From: Gemmatimonadota bacterium
GTDB taxonomy: Bacteria; Gemmatimonadota; Gemmatimonadetes; Longimicrobiales; Longimicrobiaceae
DNA length: 62,470 nt
Reading direction: 5' to 3'
Assembly: GCA_031260285.1 (NCBI GenBank)
Contig: JAIRKD010000020.1
Span: forward strand, 1 to 62,470
Shown piece by piece: positions 37,256 through 45,738 of this stretch. Every line of letters starts with the position of its first letter. Position 1 is the stretch's first letter. The notes below the pieces were generated by a model that saw only the letters and a list, made by a program, of their open reading frames with translations, had not been told where the DNA came from and ran no database searches. Made by a program: the position numbers and the translations under genes.

Positions 37256-38623
37256 TCACTCCAATCCGTAAGCCTTCAGCTTCTGCCAGAGAGTGGTCCG
37301 ACCCATTCCGAGGAGTGCCGCCGCCCGGGTCCGGCTTCCGTCCGCATCCTCCAGAGCCTTGAGGATCGCGGCTCGCTCAGCCTCCGGGCCGGGAGCCTGG
37401 TAGCGCCGGGCCGCATCCGCCCGAAAATCAGTGGATGGGTGATCATCATCGGTTGCACCCTCGCGCACTTCCGGGGGCAGATGCCAGGGCTGGATCCGGT
37501 TTCCATCACAGACAATCGCTGCGTGTTCGATGGAGGCAACCAGCTCCCGGACGTTCCCCGGCCAGTCGTATGCCCGCAGCGCCTCCAGCGTCTCATCGGA
37601 GAACCCTGCAATCCGCCGGGTCGGGTCAGTGGCCCGGGTGTTCCAGCTGGAAAGCGCGGCGCCCGCCAGAGCCGGAATATCCGCGACCCTCTCCCGAAGC
37701 GACGGAATCCGGATCTGGAAGACTTTCAGGCGGAAGTAGAGGTCGGCCCGGAACCCACCTTCTTCAACCATGCCTTCAAGATCGGCATGGGTTGCGGCGA
37801 TCACCCGCACATCCACCGGAATCGGCCGGGCGGTTCCGACACGGGTCACCTCGCGTTCCTGCAGCACGCGCAGCAGCCGGGCCTGCATTCCCCCGCTGAT
37901 ATCGCCGATCTCATCAAGGAAGAGAGTGCCTCCGCTGGCCTCTTCAAAAAGCCCCCGCCGTTCAGCAACCGCTCCGGTGAATGCACCCCGGGCGTGACCG
38001 AAGAGCTCGGATTCCAGCACACCCTCCGCGAGGGAGGAGCAGTTGATCGCCACAAAGGAGCGGTTCCGGCGGGTACTCTCCGCGTGGATCGCCCGCGCCA
38101 CAAGCTCCTTCCCCGTTCCCGTCGCGCCACGGATCAGCACGGTTGACTCTGTACAGGCGACCCGCTCGATGGCGCGAAGCACCTCGCGCATTTCGGGGCT
38201 TGTGCCGACAATCGCCGCCGCGCCCGCTCCGAGCACCGGCGTCCGGCGGGCCAGAATCACCCGGATCTTCGAGCGCAGCGCCTGGTTGTCACAGGGTTTT
38301 GTGATATAGTCGTCCGCCCCGAGCTTCAGCGCCTGGATGGCTGTATCCACAGTGGCATACCCGGTGAGCATCAGCACCGGAATCGCGTTCCCCGCCCGGC
38401 GCAGCTCCTCCAGTACAGAAAGCCCCGAGCGGCCTTCCATCTTCAGATCCAGAAGAAGCAGCTCGTAGCTCTGCTCCCCAAGCCGGGTGAGCCCCTCCTC
38501 ACCATCCGCTGCGGTCTCGATCTCATATCCCTCATCCGCGAGCAGCGCGCCCGTCGCCACACGGAACGCACGGTCATCGTCGATAATCAGAATTCGCGGT
38601 TGATCGGAACTCATGTTGTCCAT
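37256..38623 (-). CDS. NtrC-family sigma-54-dependent response regulator
   Basis: A 455-residue, three-domain activator. The receiver domain has an acidic pocket at about 15-17 (IDDD), the phosphoacceptor Asp59 (LLLLDLKM), Thr in MLTGYA and Lys in YITKPCD. The AAA+ domain has Walker A GATGTGKE (166-173), an intact GAFTGA loop (213-218) for contacting sigma-54, and Walker [10 protein letters not shown] Fis-type helix-turn-helix closes the protein (RTRAAALLGMGRTTLW). It overlaps the histidine kinase gene by 13 bases. Its probable target is the sigma-54-like promoter 1.9 kb away at 40541. Confidence 0.95.
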   Translation of the reverse strand: MDNMSSDQPRILIIDDDRAFRVATGALLADEGYEIETAADGEEGLTRLGEQSYELLLLDLKMEGRSGLSVLEELRRAGNAIPVLMLTGYATVDTAIQALKLGADDYITKPCDNQALRSKIRVILARRTPVLGAGAAAIVGTSPEMREVLRAIERVACTESTVLIRGATGTGKELVARAIHAESTRRNRSFVAINCSSLAEGVLESELFGHARGAFTGAVAERRGLFEEASGGTLFLDEIGDISGGMQARLLRVLQEREVTRVGTARPIPVDVRVIAATHADLEGMVEEGGFRADLYFRLKVFQIRIPSLRERVADIPALAGAALSSWNTRATDPTRRIAGFSDETLEALRAYDWPGNVRELVASIEHAAIVCDGNRIQPWHLPPEVREGATDDDHPSTDFRADAARRYQAPGPEAERAAILKALEDADGSRTRAAALLGMGRTTLWQKLKAYGLE

Positions 38624-40365
38624 TTCCGGTCTGCGTCAACGGCTGTTTCGGGGCCCACGGTCAGAATCTCACGGGGAAGGCGGATCACAAACCGCGCGCC
38701 ACCATCCGGCCCGTTTTCGACGCGGAGCTCGCCCTGGTGCCCGCGAACAATTCCCTCAGAGACAAACAGGCCGATGCCCACCCCCCGAATGCCCGGTTTT
38801 GTCGTATAGAACGCCTCGAAGATACGGGGAAGATGCTCCGCGGGAATCCCCGTACCCGTATCCTCGATCACCGCCTCCACCGCTCCCGCCTCCGCCCGGG
38901 TGCGGATGTGCAGCGTACCCCCGTCCGGCATGGCATCCACCGCATTATCCACCAGATTGATCAGAACCTGCTGCATCGCATCTGAATGGGCGACCACAAC
39001 AGGCAGGTCGGGCGCCAGATGGTATTCGACATCAATTCCGTTTTCAGCGAGTTCCCCGGCCGCCAGCGTCACCACCCGCTGAACCAGCTGATTCATGTTG
39101 ATCGGCGTGGCCGCGTCGGAAAGGGGCCGGCTCTGATCCAGAAGCTGCCGGGTAAGCTGCGCCATCCGCTGCAGCTCCTCCCGCGCGAGAGTAAGGAACT
39201 CGTGGTTCGGATCGGATGGGTCACTCCGTCGGTCCAGCACCTCCAGACAGTTCTGGATGTTGTAGATCGGATTGTTGATCTCATGGGAAAGCTGGGCGAC
39301 AAGACGACCCATCGCAGCGAGCTTTTCCCGGTGGATCAGCTCCGCCTGGGCTGACCGCAGGCGTTCTTCCCGTTCCGCAATCGCGGAGCGCATCTCCCCG
39401 AACGCATGGGTCAGCTGCCCTACCTCATCGGACGATGCGCGGGGAAGCGGAGCATCATAGTTCCCCCGCGCGAGTTCGGTTGCCGCGGACGCCAGGGACT
39501 GCGCCGGCCGGGCCACGATCCGCGCCACAAAAAACGCCAGACCAAGCCCGACAAGCAGCGCTGTGACCCCGATGCCCAGCACCGAACTGCGTACGCTCTG
39601 CGCCAGCCGCAGCTCCTGCGCGACAGGACGCAGCAGCAGAATCCCCGCGCCGGTGCCCCGTACCGGCAGCCCGCTTGAATAGTAGAGGTAAGGAAGCCGC
39701 TCCACGACACGCCGCCAGATCCCCCCGCGCTCGATCACGGCGGGAAGCTCCATGGAGCCGAGCACGCTGACCAGACTGTCGGGAAGGGTTGTTGTCAGCA
39801 CCGAATCCCCGACCACCAGCGCAACTTCCGCCCCGCCGGTCACGTCCTTCAGCTCACGGACAATGGTCTCGTCCAGCCGGCTTCCGACTCCCACGATTCC
39901 CACATAGACACTGTCTGTCCAGACGGGCCAGACGGAGAGGCGGATCGGAACTCTGGTCCCCTCGGTGAACGCAACGATCGACCCCTCCTGCGTGCCGAGC
40001 ATGGTGGATGTCTCCAGCGCGGGACCAGCCACCGACATGCCCGTCGAGTCAATCGCAAAGACCTCCAGCCGGGGGACAACGTACCGTCGCAGCGTGCGCC
40101 GCAAGGTGACTGTATCACCGCTCTGGAGGTTGTCCGCGATCCCGCGCTCAAGAGCCACCCGGCGCGCGGTTTCCAGGAGTGCGTCGTCCTGTACACGCCA
40201 GTAGGCGCGCAGCGCCTCGTTTGCGGCCACCAGCTCCCCCGTCGCCCGCTCATAGACGCGCTCCTCCACCGCCCGCGCGATCAGTGCCAGCGCAGGAAGC
40301 ACCGTCAGCAGCGTTCCGACGGAGAACAGCAGAAACACCTTCAGCCGAACAGATATCCCCTTCAT
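38611..40365 (-). CDS. membrane sensor histidine kinase
   Basis: A 584-residue kinase. A membrane helix (about 7-28) is followed by a periplasmic sensor of about 220 residues with dCache-like spacing, a second membrane helix (VLGIGVTALLVGLGLAFFVA), a HAMP domain and then the HisKA domain with His in LSHEINNPIYN at about 361. The ATPase domain has NLVDNAVDAMPDGG and EDTGTGIP. It should phosphorylate the co-transcribed regulator. ATG at 40365 has GAGGAG four bases upstream. The ligand is unknown. The phased GAAC repeats begin 30 bases before this start, so the operon may be autoregulated. Confidence 0.93.
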   Translation of the reverse strand: MKGISVRLKVFLLFSVGTLLTVLPALALIARAVEERVYERATGELVAANEALRAYWRVQDDALLETARRVALERGIADNLQSGDTVTLRRTLRRYVVPRLEVFAIDSTGMSVAGPALETSTMLGTQEGSIVAFTEGTRVPIRLSVWPVWTDSVYVGIVGVGSRLDETIVRELKDVTGGAEVALVVGDSVLTTTLPDSLVSVLGSMELPAVIERGGIWRRVVERLPYLYYSSGLPVRGTGAGILLLRPVAQELRLAQSVRSSVLGIGVTALLVGLGLAFFVARIVARPAQSLASAATELARGNYDAPLPRASSDEVGQLTHAFGEMRSAIAEREERLRSAQAELIHREKLAAMGRLVAQLSHEINNPIYNIQNCLEVLDRRSDPSDPNHEFLTLAREELQRMAQLTRQLLDQSRPLSDAATPINMNQLVQRVVTLAAGELAENGIDVEYHLAPDLPVVVAHSDAMQQVLINLVDNAVDAMPDGGTLHIRTRAEAGAVEAVIEDTGTGIPAEHLPRIFEAFYTTKPGIRGVGIGLFVSEGIVRGHQGELRVENGPDGGARFVIRLPREILTVGPETAVDADRKWTT

Positions 40366-40394
40366 CACACTCCTCGCGGAATGAACATCACCCC

Positions 40395-40460
40395 GAACGT
40401 TCACTGAACATCCGAACCATGTTCACTGAACACGGAACAGCTGTCGAACAGCTGGAGAAC
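40395..40460. promoter_or_regulatory. phased GAAC/GTTC operator cluster
   Basis: Within 66 bases GAAC occurs seven times and GTTC twice. GTTCACTGAACA, an inverted repeat with 3-nt centre, occurs at 40399-40410 and again exactly 22 bases later at 40421-40432. GAACCATGTTC lies between them. GAACAGCTG then repeats at 40435 and 40446 with a further GAAC at 40457, giving an 11-base period. Such helical phasing is typical of multimeric activator sites. Confidence 0.6.
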
Positions 40461-40540
40461 ACCTTTGAAAATCATCCATCGATTTCTGTAAGCTGACATA
40501 AATCAGCCACTTACGTAAATCTGTAGAAAACGGGCACTCT

Positions 40541-40556
40541 GGGTACAGGCGTTGCG
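40541..40556 (+). promoter_or_regulatory. sigma-54-type (-24/-12) promoter of the small lipoprotein
   Basis: GGGTACAGGCGTTGCG has GG (40542-40543) and GC (40554-40555) separated by exactly 10 bases, with AC after the GG and a full TTGC. This matches the TGGCAC-N5-TTGC consensus at its most conserved positions. Transcription would start about 60 bases before the lipoprotein ATG, and the GAAC cluster lies about 100 bases upstream, the usual enhancer distance. Confidence 0.6.
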
Positions 40557-40625
40557 CATACAATAAGCCGCCGGGGTGATACCCCGGAGACCTTCAAACC
40601 TGAAGCCGAACACGGAGAAGTAACA

Positions 40626-40823
40626 ATGAAGAAGCTCTTGGGCGCCTGCTTTGCCCTTACCCTGCTTACCGCCTGCGGCCGCAAGGAAGAAGTGATCCTT
40701 GAGGAGCCGGTACTTGAGGAAGTCTCGCCGGCCCCGGTTGTGGAGCCCGCGATTCCGGTTATCACCGACTCGATCGTCATCGACAGCGCTGCACCCGCTG
40801 CACCGGCGACGACCACTCCGTGA
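40626..40823 (+). CDS. 65-residue acidic lipoprotein
   Basis: A tiny exported lipoprotein: Lys-Lys start, hydrophobic stretch and the lipobox Leu-Leu-Thr-Ala-Cys at about residue 17. A mature chain of about 48 residues is rich in Glu, Pro, Val and Ala and lacks predicted structure (EEPVLEEVSPAPVVEPA). GGAG lies nine bases upstream. No catalytic motif exists, so a structural, spacer or signalling role in the envelope is more likely. It is divergent from the kinase/regulator operon and has a sigma-54-like promoter, so it may be that system's main output. Confidence 0.8.
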   Translation: MKKLLGACFALTLLTACGRKEEVILEEPVLEEVSPAPVVEPAIPVITDSIVIDSAAPAAPATTTP

Positions 40824-40840
40824 TCTGACGGAGTATATAA

Positions 40841-40882
40841 AACCGGCCCGGAGAGATCATTCCTCCGGGCCGGTTCTGTTTT
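40841..40882. terminator. bidirectional terminator between lipoprotein and dapC
   Basis: Perfect 12-bp stem (40841-40852 with 40864-40875). It is followed on the plus strand by CTGTTTT and on the minus strand by TTTTATATA. It serves both convergent units, although dapC ends 100 bases away. Confidence 0.85.
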
Positions 40883-40980
40883 CCGGGTCCGGATATCCGG
40901 ACCCTCATCGCGGGCCTCATCCGGATCCCCACCCCGGGCCTGCATGCCGTACAGCGCGCCTGGCGGAGAACATCACCGCT

Positions 40981-42147
40981 CTATCGCAGCTCCTCGCGCG
41001 TCCACTCCCCGATCCGCCGGATTCCTTCCTCGACCTGCTCAACCGGTGCAACCCAGGAGATACGGATCCACCCTTCCCCGGCCGCTCCGAACGCGACTCC
41101 GGGCACAGTGATCACCCGCTTGTCCTCAATGATCCGCTCCGCCGCGGAGATCGACCCACCCATGATCGACCCACCCGTACAATGTGAGGGCAGCCGAAGG
41201 AAGCCGTAGAACCCTCCCTCAGGGGGAATGACATGCAGGCCGGACCGGTTTGCGGCGGCCAGCATATGCTCCCGGTTTGCGCGGTAGATGGGTGCATGAT
41301 CTCCCAGTCGGCCTTCCCGGAAGAGAAATACCGCCACCCGCTGCGCAAAAGTCGCAACACCAGTGTTGAGGAACTGATGAACCTTGATCGCCGCCGTGAT
41401 CACCTCCGCCGGCCCCGCAAGCCACCCCACCCGCAGACCGGTCAGCGCATTGCTCTTGGAGAGCGACCCCGCCACCAGTGTATTTGAATGCCAGGTCGCG
41501 ATTGTCGCGGGGTACTCCTGACCCGCATGGATCTCCCCGTATACCTCGTCAGCGAGAATGAAGACATCCTCCCGGCCGGAAGCAGCAAGCCCCGCCGCGA
41601 GCTTCCGGAGCTCCTCCGCGGGCCACACCCGCCCGGTCGGGTTGGTCGGGGTATTAAGGACTATCAGCCGGGTCTCCGGCTGTACCGCTTCCAGAACCCT
41701 TCCCGCATCCGGCTGGAAGTCGTTGTCAGGGTCAAGCGCAACCGAACGTGTGGCAACGCCTTCCAGCGTCGCGATCTTCGGGTAGGCCAGAAAGCCGGGC
41801 TCGATCACCAGCATCTCGTGCCTTGCCGGGTCGCACACCGTCTTGACCGCCAGATAGAGCGCCTCCTCCGAACCGACAGTGACGCAGACGTTCCCCGCGG
41901 AAAGCCCGCCGATCGCCCACTCCGCGCGCCCGAGATATGCAGCGATCAACTCCCGGAGTTCGGCCTGCCCCGCATTGGGAGCGTACCGGGAACCATTCTC
42001 CCGCGTCCAGGCCATGGCGTACTCAAACGCCTCCATATCCGGCGGAAGCGTCGGCTCACCAAGGCCCAGATCAATATCCCCCGGCTTCTTCCGGTCGTTG
42101 ATCGCCCGGATCAGCGATGGTTCAATCAGCGAGATACGAGGGTTCAC
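40981..42147 (-). CDS. dapC: PLP-dependent aminotransferase, probable N-succinyl-diaminopimelate aminotransferase
   Basis: A 388-residue class I/II aminotransferase. The PLP-Lys is in GSLSKSNALTGLRVGW. NTPTNPTGRVW (the Asn-Pro-x-Gly motif) and ILADEVYGEIH with its conserved Asp and Tyr are present, and an Arg that binds the substrate carboxylate lies in GWIRISW. Family membership is certain. The specific role is inferred from its place as third gene after dapD and dapE, whose pathway needs exactly this step. It starts with GTG overlapping the dapE stop (GTGA). Confidence 0.82.
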   Translation of the reverse strand: MNPRISLIEPSLIRAINDRKKPGDIDLGLGEPTLPPDMEAFEYAMAWTRENGSRYAPNAGQAELRELIAAYLGRAEWAIGGLSAGNVCVTVGSEEALYLAVKTVCDPARHEMLVIEPGFLAYPKIATLEGVATRSVALDPDNDFQPDAGRVLEAVQPETRLIVLNTPTNPTGRVWPAEELRKLAAGLAASGREDVFILADEVYGEIHAGQEYPATIATWHSNTLVAGSLSKSNALTGLRVGWLAGPAEVITAAIKVHQFLNTGVATFAQRVAVFLFREGRLGDHAPIYRANREHMLAAANRSGLHVIPPEGGFYGFLRLPSHCTGGSIMGGSISAAERIIEDKRVITVPGVAFGAAGEGWIRISWVAPVEQVEEGIRRIGEWTREELR

Positions 42148-43262
42148 TTCGTCCGATCCACGGGATGGGTGAAGAGATCCAGGATCCGGGTGAAGTTGTG
42201 TTCAAGTGACTCGATCGAGCACCATTCCCCCGCCTGATGGGCCTGGCCGGTCTCACCCGGTCCGAAGTTGAACGCCGGAACCCCCCGTTCCGTGAAGCGG
42301 GCCACATCCGTCCAGGCCTGTTTGGCTTCCAGAGAGAGGTTGTTCCTTGTACGCCAGGGCTCAATCAACGGGTGGTTGAGGGAAACCTTCCCCGACGGCG
42401 CGATATCCGTGATCTCCACATCCGCCGCGTCACCCACCAGGGCGCGCAGTTCCGCCACCGCATCTTCCCCCGAACGGCCCGGAGCGAACCGCACATTGAC
42501 GTTCAGCATCAACCGGTCGGGGACCACATTGGCGGAGTTTTCAGTCCATGCCCGGGTTGCCACCATCACCTCATAGAAGGTGAGCGGCCCCCAGGTGACC
42601 TCCCGACGTTTCAGGTCGGCCAGTCTCGCCAGGAGCGGGATCGCCCTGTAGATGGCGTTCTCCCCCTGCCAGGGCCGTGCGCTGTGGGCACGCGTACCCC
42701 GAACCGTGAGGCGTCCGTGCATCGTTCCCATGCACCCCATCTGCAGTGCCCTGTCTGTCGGCTCCAGCACCACCGCCAGATCCAGCGGAGGAAGGGTTCC
42801 GCTGTCCAGAACCGGTCCGAGACCGTTCTCCGCGTGAGGCCCCTCTTCCTTGTCGTAGAAGATCCAGACCGGGCGGGCCGCCGTCAGCCCGGAACGCCGG
42901 TGCAGGAGCGCGATCATGTTGGCGACCCCCGCCTTCATATCACTCGCCCCGCACCCGTAGACACGGCCGTCCCGGATCTCAACCGGCTGGTCAGAAGCAC
43001 AACGCACCGTATCGAGGTGGCCAACCAGCGCGATGGTGGGAGTACCCGGCGTGGCAGATCCACCCGCCGGGTCACAGATGACACTGTTCCCGATGCGCGT
43101 TACAGAGCTTTCCCCCGCCGCACGCACGCATACCGATTCAACATGATCCGCGATCTGCTCCTCGAACCCCGTCTCACTCGGGATCCGGCAGAGCTCCAGT
43201 GTGAGCTGCGCCAGCTCGTCGCGAAGAGCCTCCCCGGAGGAAGCTGACGCGGTTCCGCTCAT
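42144..43262 (-). CDS. dapE: succinyl-diaminopimelate desuccinylase
   Basis: A 372-residue M20-family zinc hydrolase that releases LL-diaminopimelate and succinate. Metal-site motifs are present in order: IALVGHLDTV (His and Asp), CGASDMKAG (bridging Asp), FYDKEEGP (Glu pair), and the final FGPGETGQAHQAGE with His. The small dimerisation domain lies between. M20 enzymes vary in substrate, but the dapD neighbour supports this assignment. Start and stop overlap both neighbours by four bases, so the three genes form a tightly coupled operon. Confidence 0.9.
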   Translation of the reverse strand: MSGTASASSGEALRDELAQLTLELCRIPSETGFEEQIADHVESVCVRAAGESSVTRIGNSVICDPAGGSATPGTPTIALVGHLDTVRCASDQPVEIRDGRVYGCGASDMKAGVANMIALLHRRSGLTAARPVWIFYDKEEGPHAENGLGPVLDSGTLPPLDLAVVLEPTDRALQMGCMGTMHGRLTVRGTRAHSARPWQGENAIYRAIPLLARLADLKRREVTWGPLTFYEVMVATRAWTENSANVVPDRLMLNVNVRFAPGRSGEDAVAELRALVGDAADVEITDIAPSGKVSLNHPLIEPWRTRNNLSLEAKQAWTDVARFTERGVPAFNFGPGETGQAHQAGEWCSIESLEHNFTRILDLFTHPVDRTK

Positions 43263-44083
43263 ACCTGGATCCCGAAATCACGAAGGACCTCATTCAGCGA
43301 AGTCTTCTGGTCGGTTGAAGCCTTCCGCTGGCCGATGATCAGTGCGACGGGTGTATTGAAGGTGCCCGCGGGAAACTCTTTCGGCTGGGTACCCGGAATG
43401 ACAACAGAACGGGCCGGAACCCTTCCCCTGGTGATCTTCGGCTCCGACCCCGTCACATCGATGATCGGCGTGGAAGCGGTGAGCACCGTATTCGCCCCGA
43501 GCACAGCCTCCGATTCGACGATCACCCCTTCCACAACGATGGATCGCGAACCGATGAACGCCCCGTCCTCCACAATCACCGGGCTCGCTCCGGGGGGCTC
43601 CAGCACTCCACCGAGGCCAACGCCGCCGGAGAGGTGCACACCTTTCCCGACCTGGGCGCACGAACCGACCGTAGCCCAGGTGTCGACCATCGTGCCGGCC
43701 CCGACCCGCGCACCGATATTGACGTAACCGGGCATCAGAATCGCCCCCGCCTCCAGAAACGAGCCGTAGCGGGCGACACCCGGCGGAACCACCCGGATCC
43801 CCTGCTCCTTCAGCCGGGTTTTCACCGGGATCTTGTCATGAAACCGGAGCCCGCACACCTCCATCTCCTCCATCGGCCGCAGCGCGAAGTAGAGGAGAAT
43901 CGCCTCCTTCACCCAGGCGTTCACCCGCCACTGATCATCCACCTTCTCCGCGACCCGGACCCGACCGGTGTCAAGCAGCTCGATGGTTTCCGCAACAGCG
44001 TCCTTTACAGCCTGCTCACCCAGCTTTTCCCGGTCCGCATACGCGGCGGATACCAGCGACTCCAGTTCCGGCAACTCCATCAT
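43259..44083 (-). CDS. dapD: 2,3,4,5-tetrahydropyridine-2,6-dicarboxylate N-succinyltransferase
   Basis: A 274-residue left-handed beta-helix acyltransferase using succinyl-CoA, first dedicated step of the succinylase branch to lysine and meso-diaminopimelate. Hexapeptide repeats run from about residue 95 to 220 (ILMPGYVNIGARVGAGTMVDTWATVGS is the start, with the catalytic-region Asp). The length equals the usual 274. The gene opens ATGATG. The second ATG (44080) has AGAGAGG at better spacing, so the mature start may be one codon later. It is the first gene of the operon. Confidence 0.96.
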   Translation of the reverse strand: MMELPELESLVSAAYADREKLGEQAVKDAVAETIELLDTGRVRVAEKVDDQWRVNAWVKEAILLYFALRPMEEMEVCGLRFHDKIPVKTRLKEQGIRVVPPGVARYGSFLEAGAILMPGYVNIGARVGAGTMVDTWATVGSCAQVGKGVHLSGGVGLGGVLEPPGASPVIVEDGAFIGSRSIVVEGVIVESEAVLGANTVLTASTPIIDVTGSEPKITRGRVPARSVVIPGTQPKEFPAGTFNTPVALIIGQRKASTDQKTSLNEVLRDFGIQV

Positions 44084-44399
44084 ATCCTCTCTGTCCCGAA
44101 GGGTTCAGAAGCAGCGCGTGATCAGTTGATCGAGCCGGCCACACGCACCCATCATCAGCGGTGAATCTACGGGGAATCTGCGTGCCACCCGGGTCCATGG
44201 CCAGCATCGGGGGATGGAGATTCGATCCAATAGCATGGGACAACAGGCAAATGTTAGATTACGCGTCATCGTCGGGCGGTCAGTGGTCCGGGTACCGGAA
44301 TCCATCCGGCTCCTCACACCGGGGGCTGGTGGTGACATCCGTCACCCGGGAACACATTGCCCGCAAAATACCCGTCGCGCTGAATGGAATACGGTTCTT

Positions 44400-45017
44400 T
44401 TGAACAGGAAGAAGCTGGTTGTTGCACTTCTCACCCTGGGGCTCTTCAGCCTCGGGATTGCCGGTCTGGCGGCTGTAAAGCTGGGAGTGATCGGGGGAAG
44501 CAGGTTTTATGGAACGCCCTATCCGGATTCCCCTGTCGCGCCGGAGTTTACGCTGACCGACCACCGGGGTGAGCAGAGCTCCCTCTCGGACTTCCGCGGA
44601 CGGACCGTTCTGCTCTTTTTCGGTTTCACCCGCTGCCCCGATGTCTGCCCGCTGACGCTTGATCGGCTGAGTCAGGTGCTCGACGAGACGGATCTCGGGC
44701 CCGACCGGGTTGCGGTTCTTCTCGTCACTGTTGACCCCGAATACGACTCACCCGAGCGCCTGGCTGATTACGTCGCGCACTTCGGCCCGTCCGTGACCGG
44801 CCTCACCGCGGATCGGACAACTCTTGAGGCAGTGTACGTGGCGTATGGTGTCTATGCCCGGGAAATGCCTGGCCATGACGGAGAAGCCGTGCTCGCGCAC
44901 AATCCACAGGTTTTCGGGATTGATGCAGATGGTCGGCTTCAGGTACTCATCCATCCGGAGGATCCGGCTGAGCAGGTCGGAAGCGACATCCGGAAGCTGG
45001 CCAGCGCGGGCCGGTGA
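44400..45017 (+). CDS. SCO1/SenC-family copper chaperone or thiol-redox protein
   Basis: A 205-residue protein with an N-terminal membrane anchor (LVVALLTLGLFSLGIAG). A thioredoxin-fold domain carries FGFTRCPDVCP (Cys79 and Cys83) and a conserved His in LAHNPQVFGI, the three copper ligands of Sco proteins. Sco proteins deliver copper to the CuA site of cytochrome oxidase. Translation most likely starts with TTG at 44400, since the signal anchor begins there; upstream in-frame codons are not protein-like. No oxidase gene is adjacent. Confidence 0.88.
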   Translation: MNRKKLVVALLTLGLFSLGIAGLAAVKLGVIGGSRFYGTPYPDSPVAPEFTLTDHRGEQSSLSDFRGRTVLLFFGFTRCPDVCPLTLDRLSQVLDETDLGPDRVAVLLVTVDPEYDSPERLADYVAHFGPSVTGLTADRTTLEAVYVAYGVYAREMPGHDGEAVLAHNPQVFGIDADGRLQVLIHPEDPAEQVGSDIRKLASAGR

Positions 45018-45050
45018 TTCCGTAACCATAACCCTGCACCGCTGACTGAT

Positions 45051-45503
45051 ATGACGGACAAGGAAACATCGGAAGAGATCCCCGAAAGCATCCGCAGAGT
45101 GCTGCGCCGCTTTGAGACACTGACGCCCGACATGACCCGGCAGGCTCTTGTTCAGTATTCGAACCGTCTCCCCCCGCTCCCCGAGCATCTGCGCGAGCTG
45201 GACCGCGAGCCCTTTGCCGTTCACGAATGCATGACCCCGGTGGCCATCTATCCCGAATATGCGGACGGGGTGATGCATTTTTTTGCGGACGTGCCCCAGA
45301 GCGCGCCGACCATCCGGGCGCTGCTGGCCATGATCTTCGAGGCGGTCAACGGGCAGTCACCCGAGACAGTGATGGCCATCCCTCCGGATTTTGTCCGGCT
45401 GATCATGCACAAACTCGGTCTTGGCACACGTGAGGTGGGGCTGAACGCGATGGTCGATCGCCTTCGCCGTGCGGCCCGGGAAGCCAGAGCGACCGATCCC
45501 TGA
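45051..45503 (+). CDS. sufE: SufE-type cysteine desulfuration protein
   Basis: A 150-residue cytoplasmic protein that accepts sulfur from the cysteine desulfurase SufS for Fe-S cluster assembly. The acceptor Cys60 lies in FAVHECMTPVAIYP, in the family's usual loop, and the C-terminal VGLNAMVDRLRRAAREA helix fits. It starts 33 bases after the Sco-like gene, so the two may share a transcript. It ends in a double-hairpin region. Confidence 0.88.
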   Translation: MTDKETSEEIPESIRRVLRRFETLTPDMTRQALVQYSNRLPPLPEHLRELDREPFAVHECMTPVAIYPEYADGVMHFFADVPQSAPTIRALLAMIFEAVNGQSPETVMAIPPDFVRLIMHKLGLGTREVGLNAMVDRLRRAAREARATDP

Positions 45504-45511
45504 AAGCCGGC

Positions 45512-45582
45512 GGAGATCCCCCGATGTTGATTCTCGCGGGGGATCTCCCGACCCCGGCCGTAGGGAGGTCCCCCTTTTTTTT
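45512..45582 (+). terminator. terminator with mutually exclusive alternative hairpin
   Basis: Segment A (45512-45522) pairs perfectly with B (45538-45548). B, extended to 45549, also pairs with C (45563-45574) through 12 pairs including one G-U. C is followed by eight T. Formation of A:B would block the B:C terminator. It lies nine bases after the sufE stop. Confidence 0.8.
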
Positions 45583-45738
45583 CTGTCCTCGCATTGTACC
45601 CGCCCGCTGACAGCCCCGGATCTTGCGGACCGAACCGCCGGGAGTTCTTTTTCGGGCTTCGCCCAGACCTGATTTCAGGCGCGCGACCCCGGAATGTTCC
45701 GGGTCGGGCGGTCGCAAATTTCATCCGTGTACGCAAAG

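Noticed and set aside
40395-40460. LexA/SOS box, because GAAC and GTTC are half-sites of one LexA type
   Set aside because: The LexA box needs CGAAC-N4-GTTCG; here the spacers are 0 or 3 and the neighbouring genes have no link to DNA damage.
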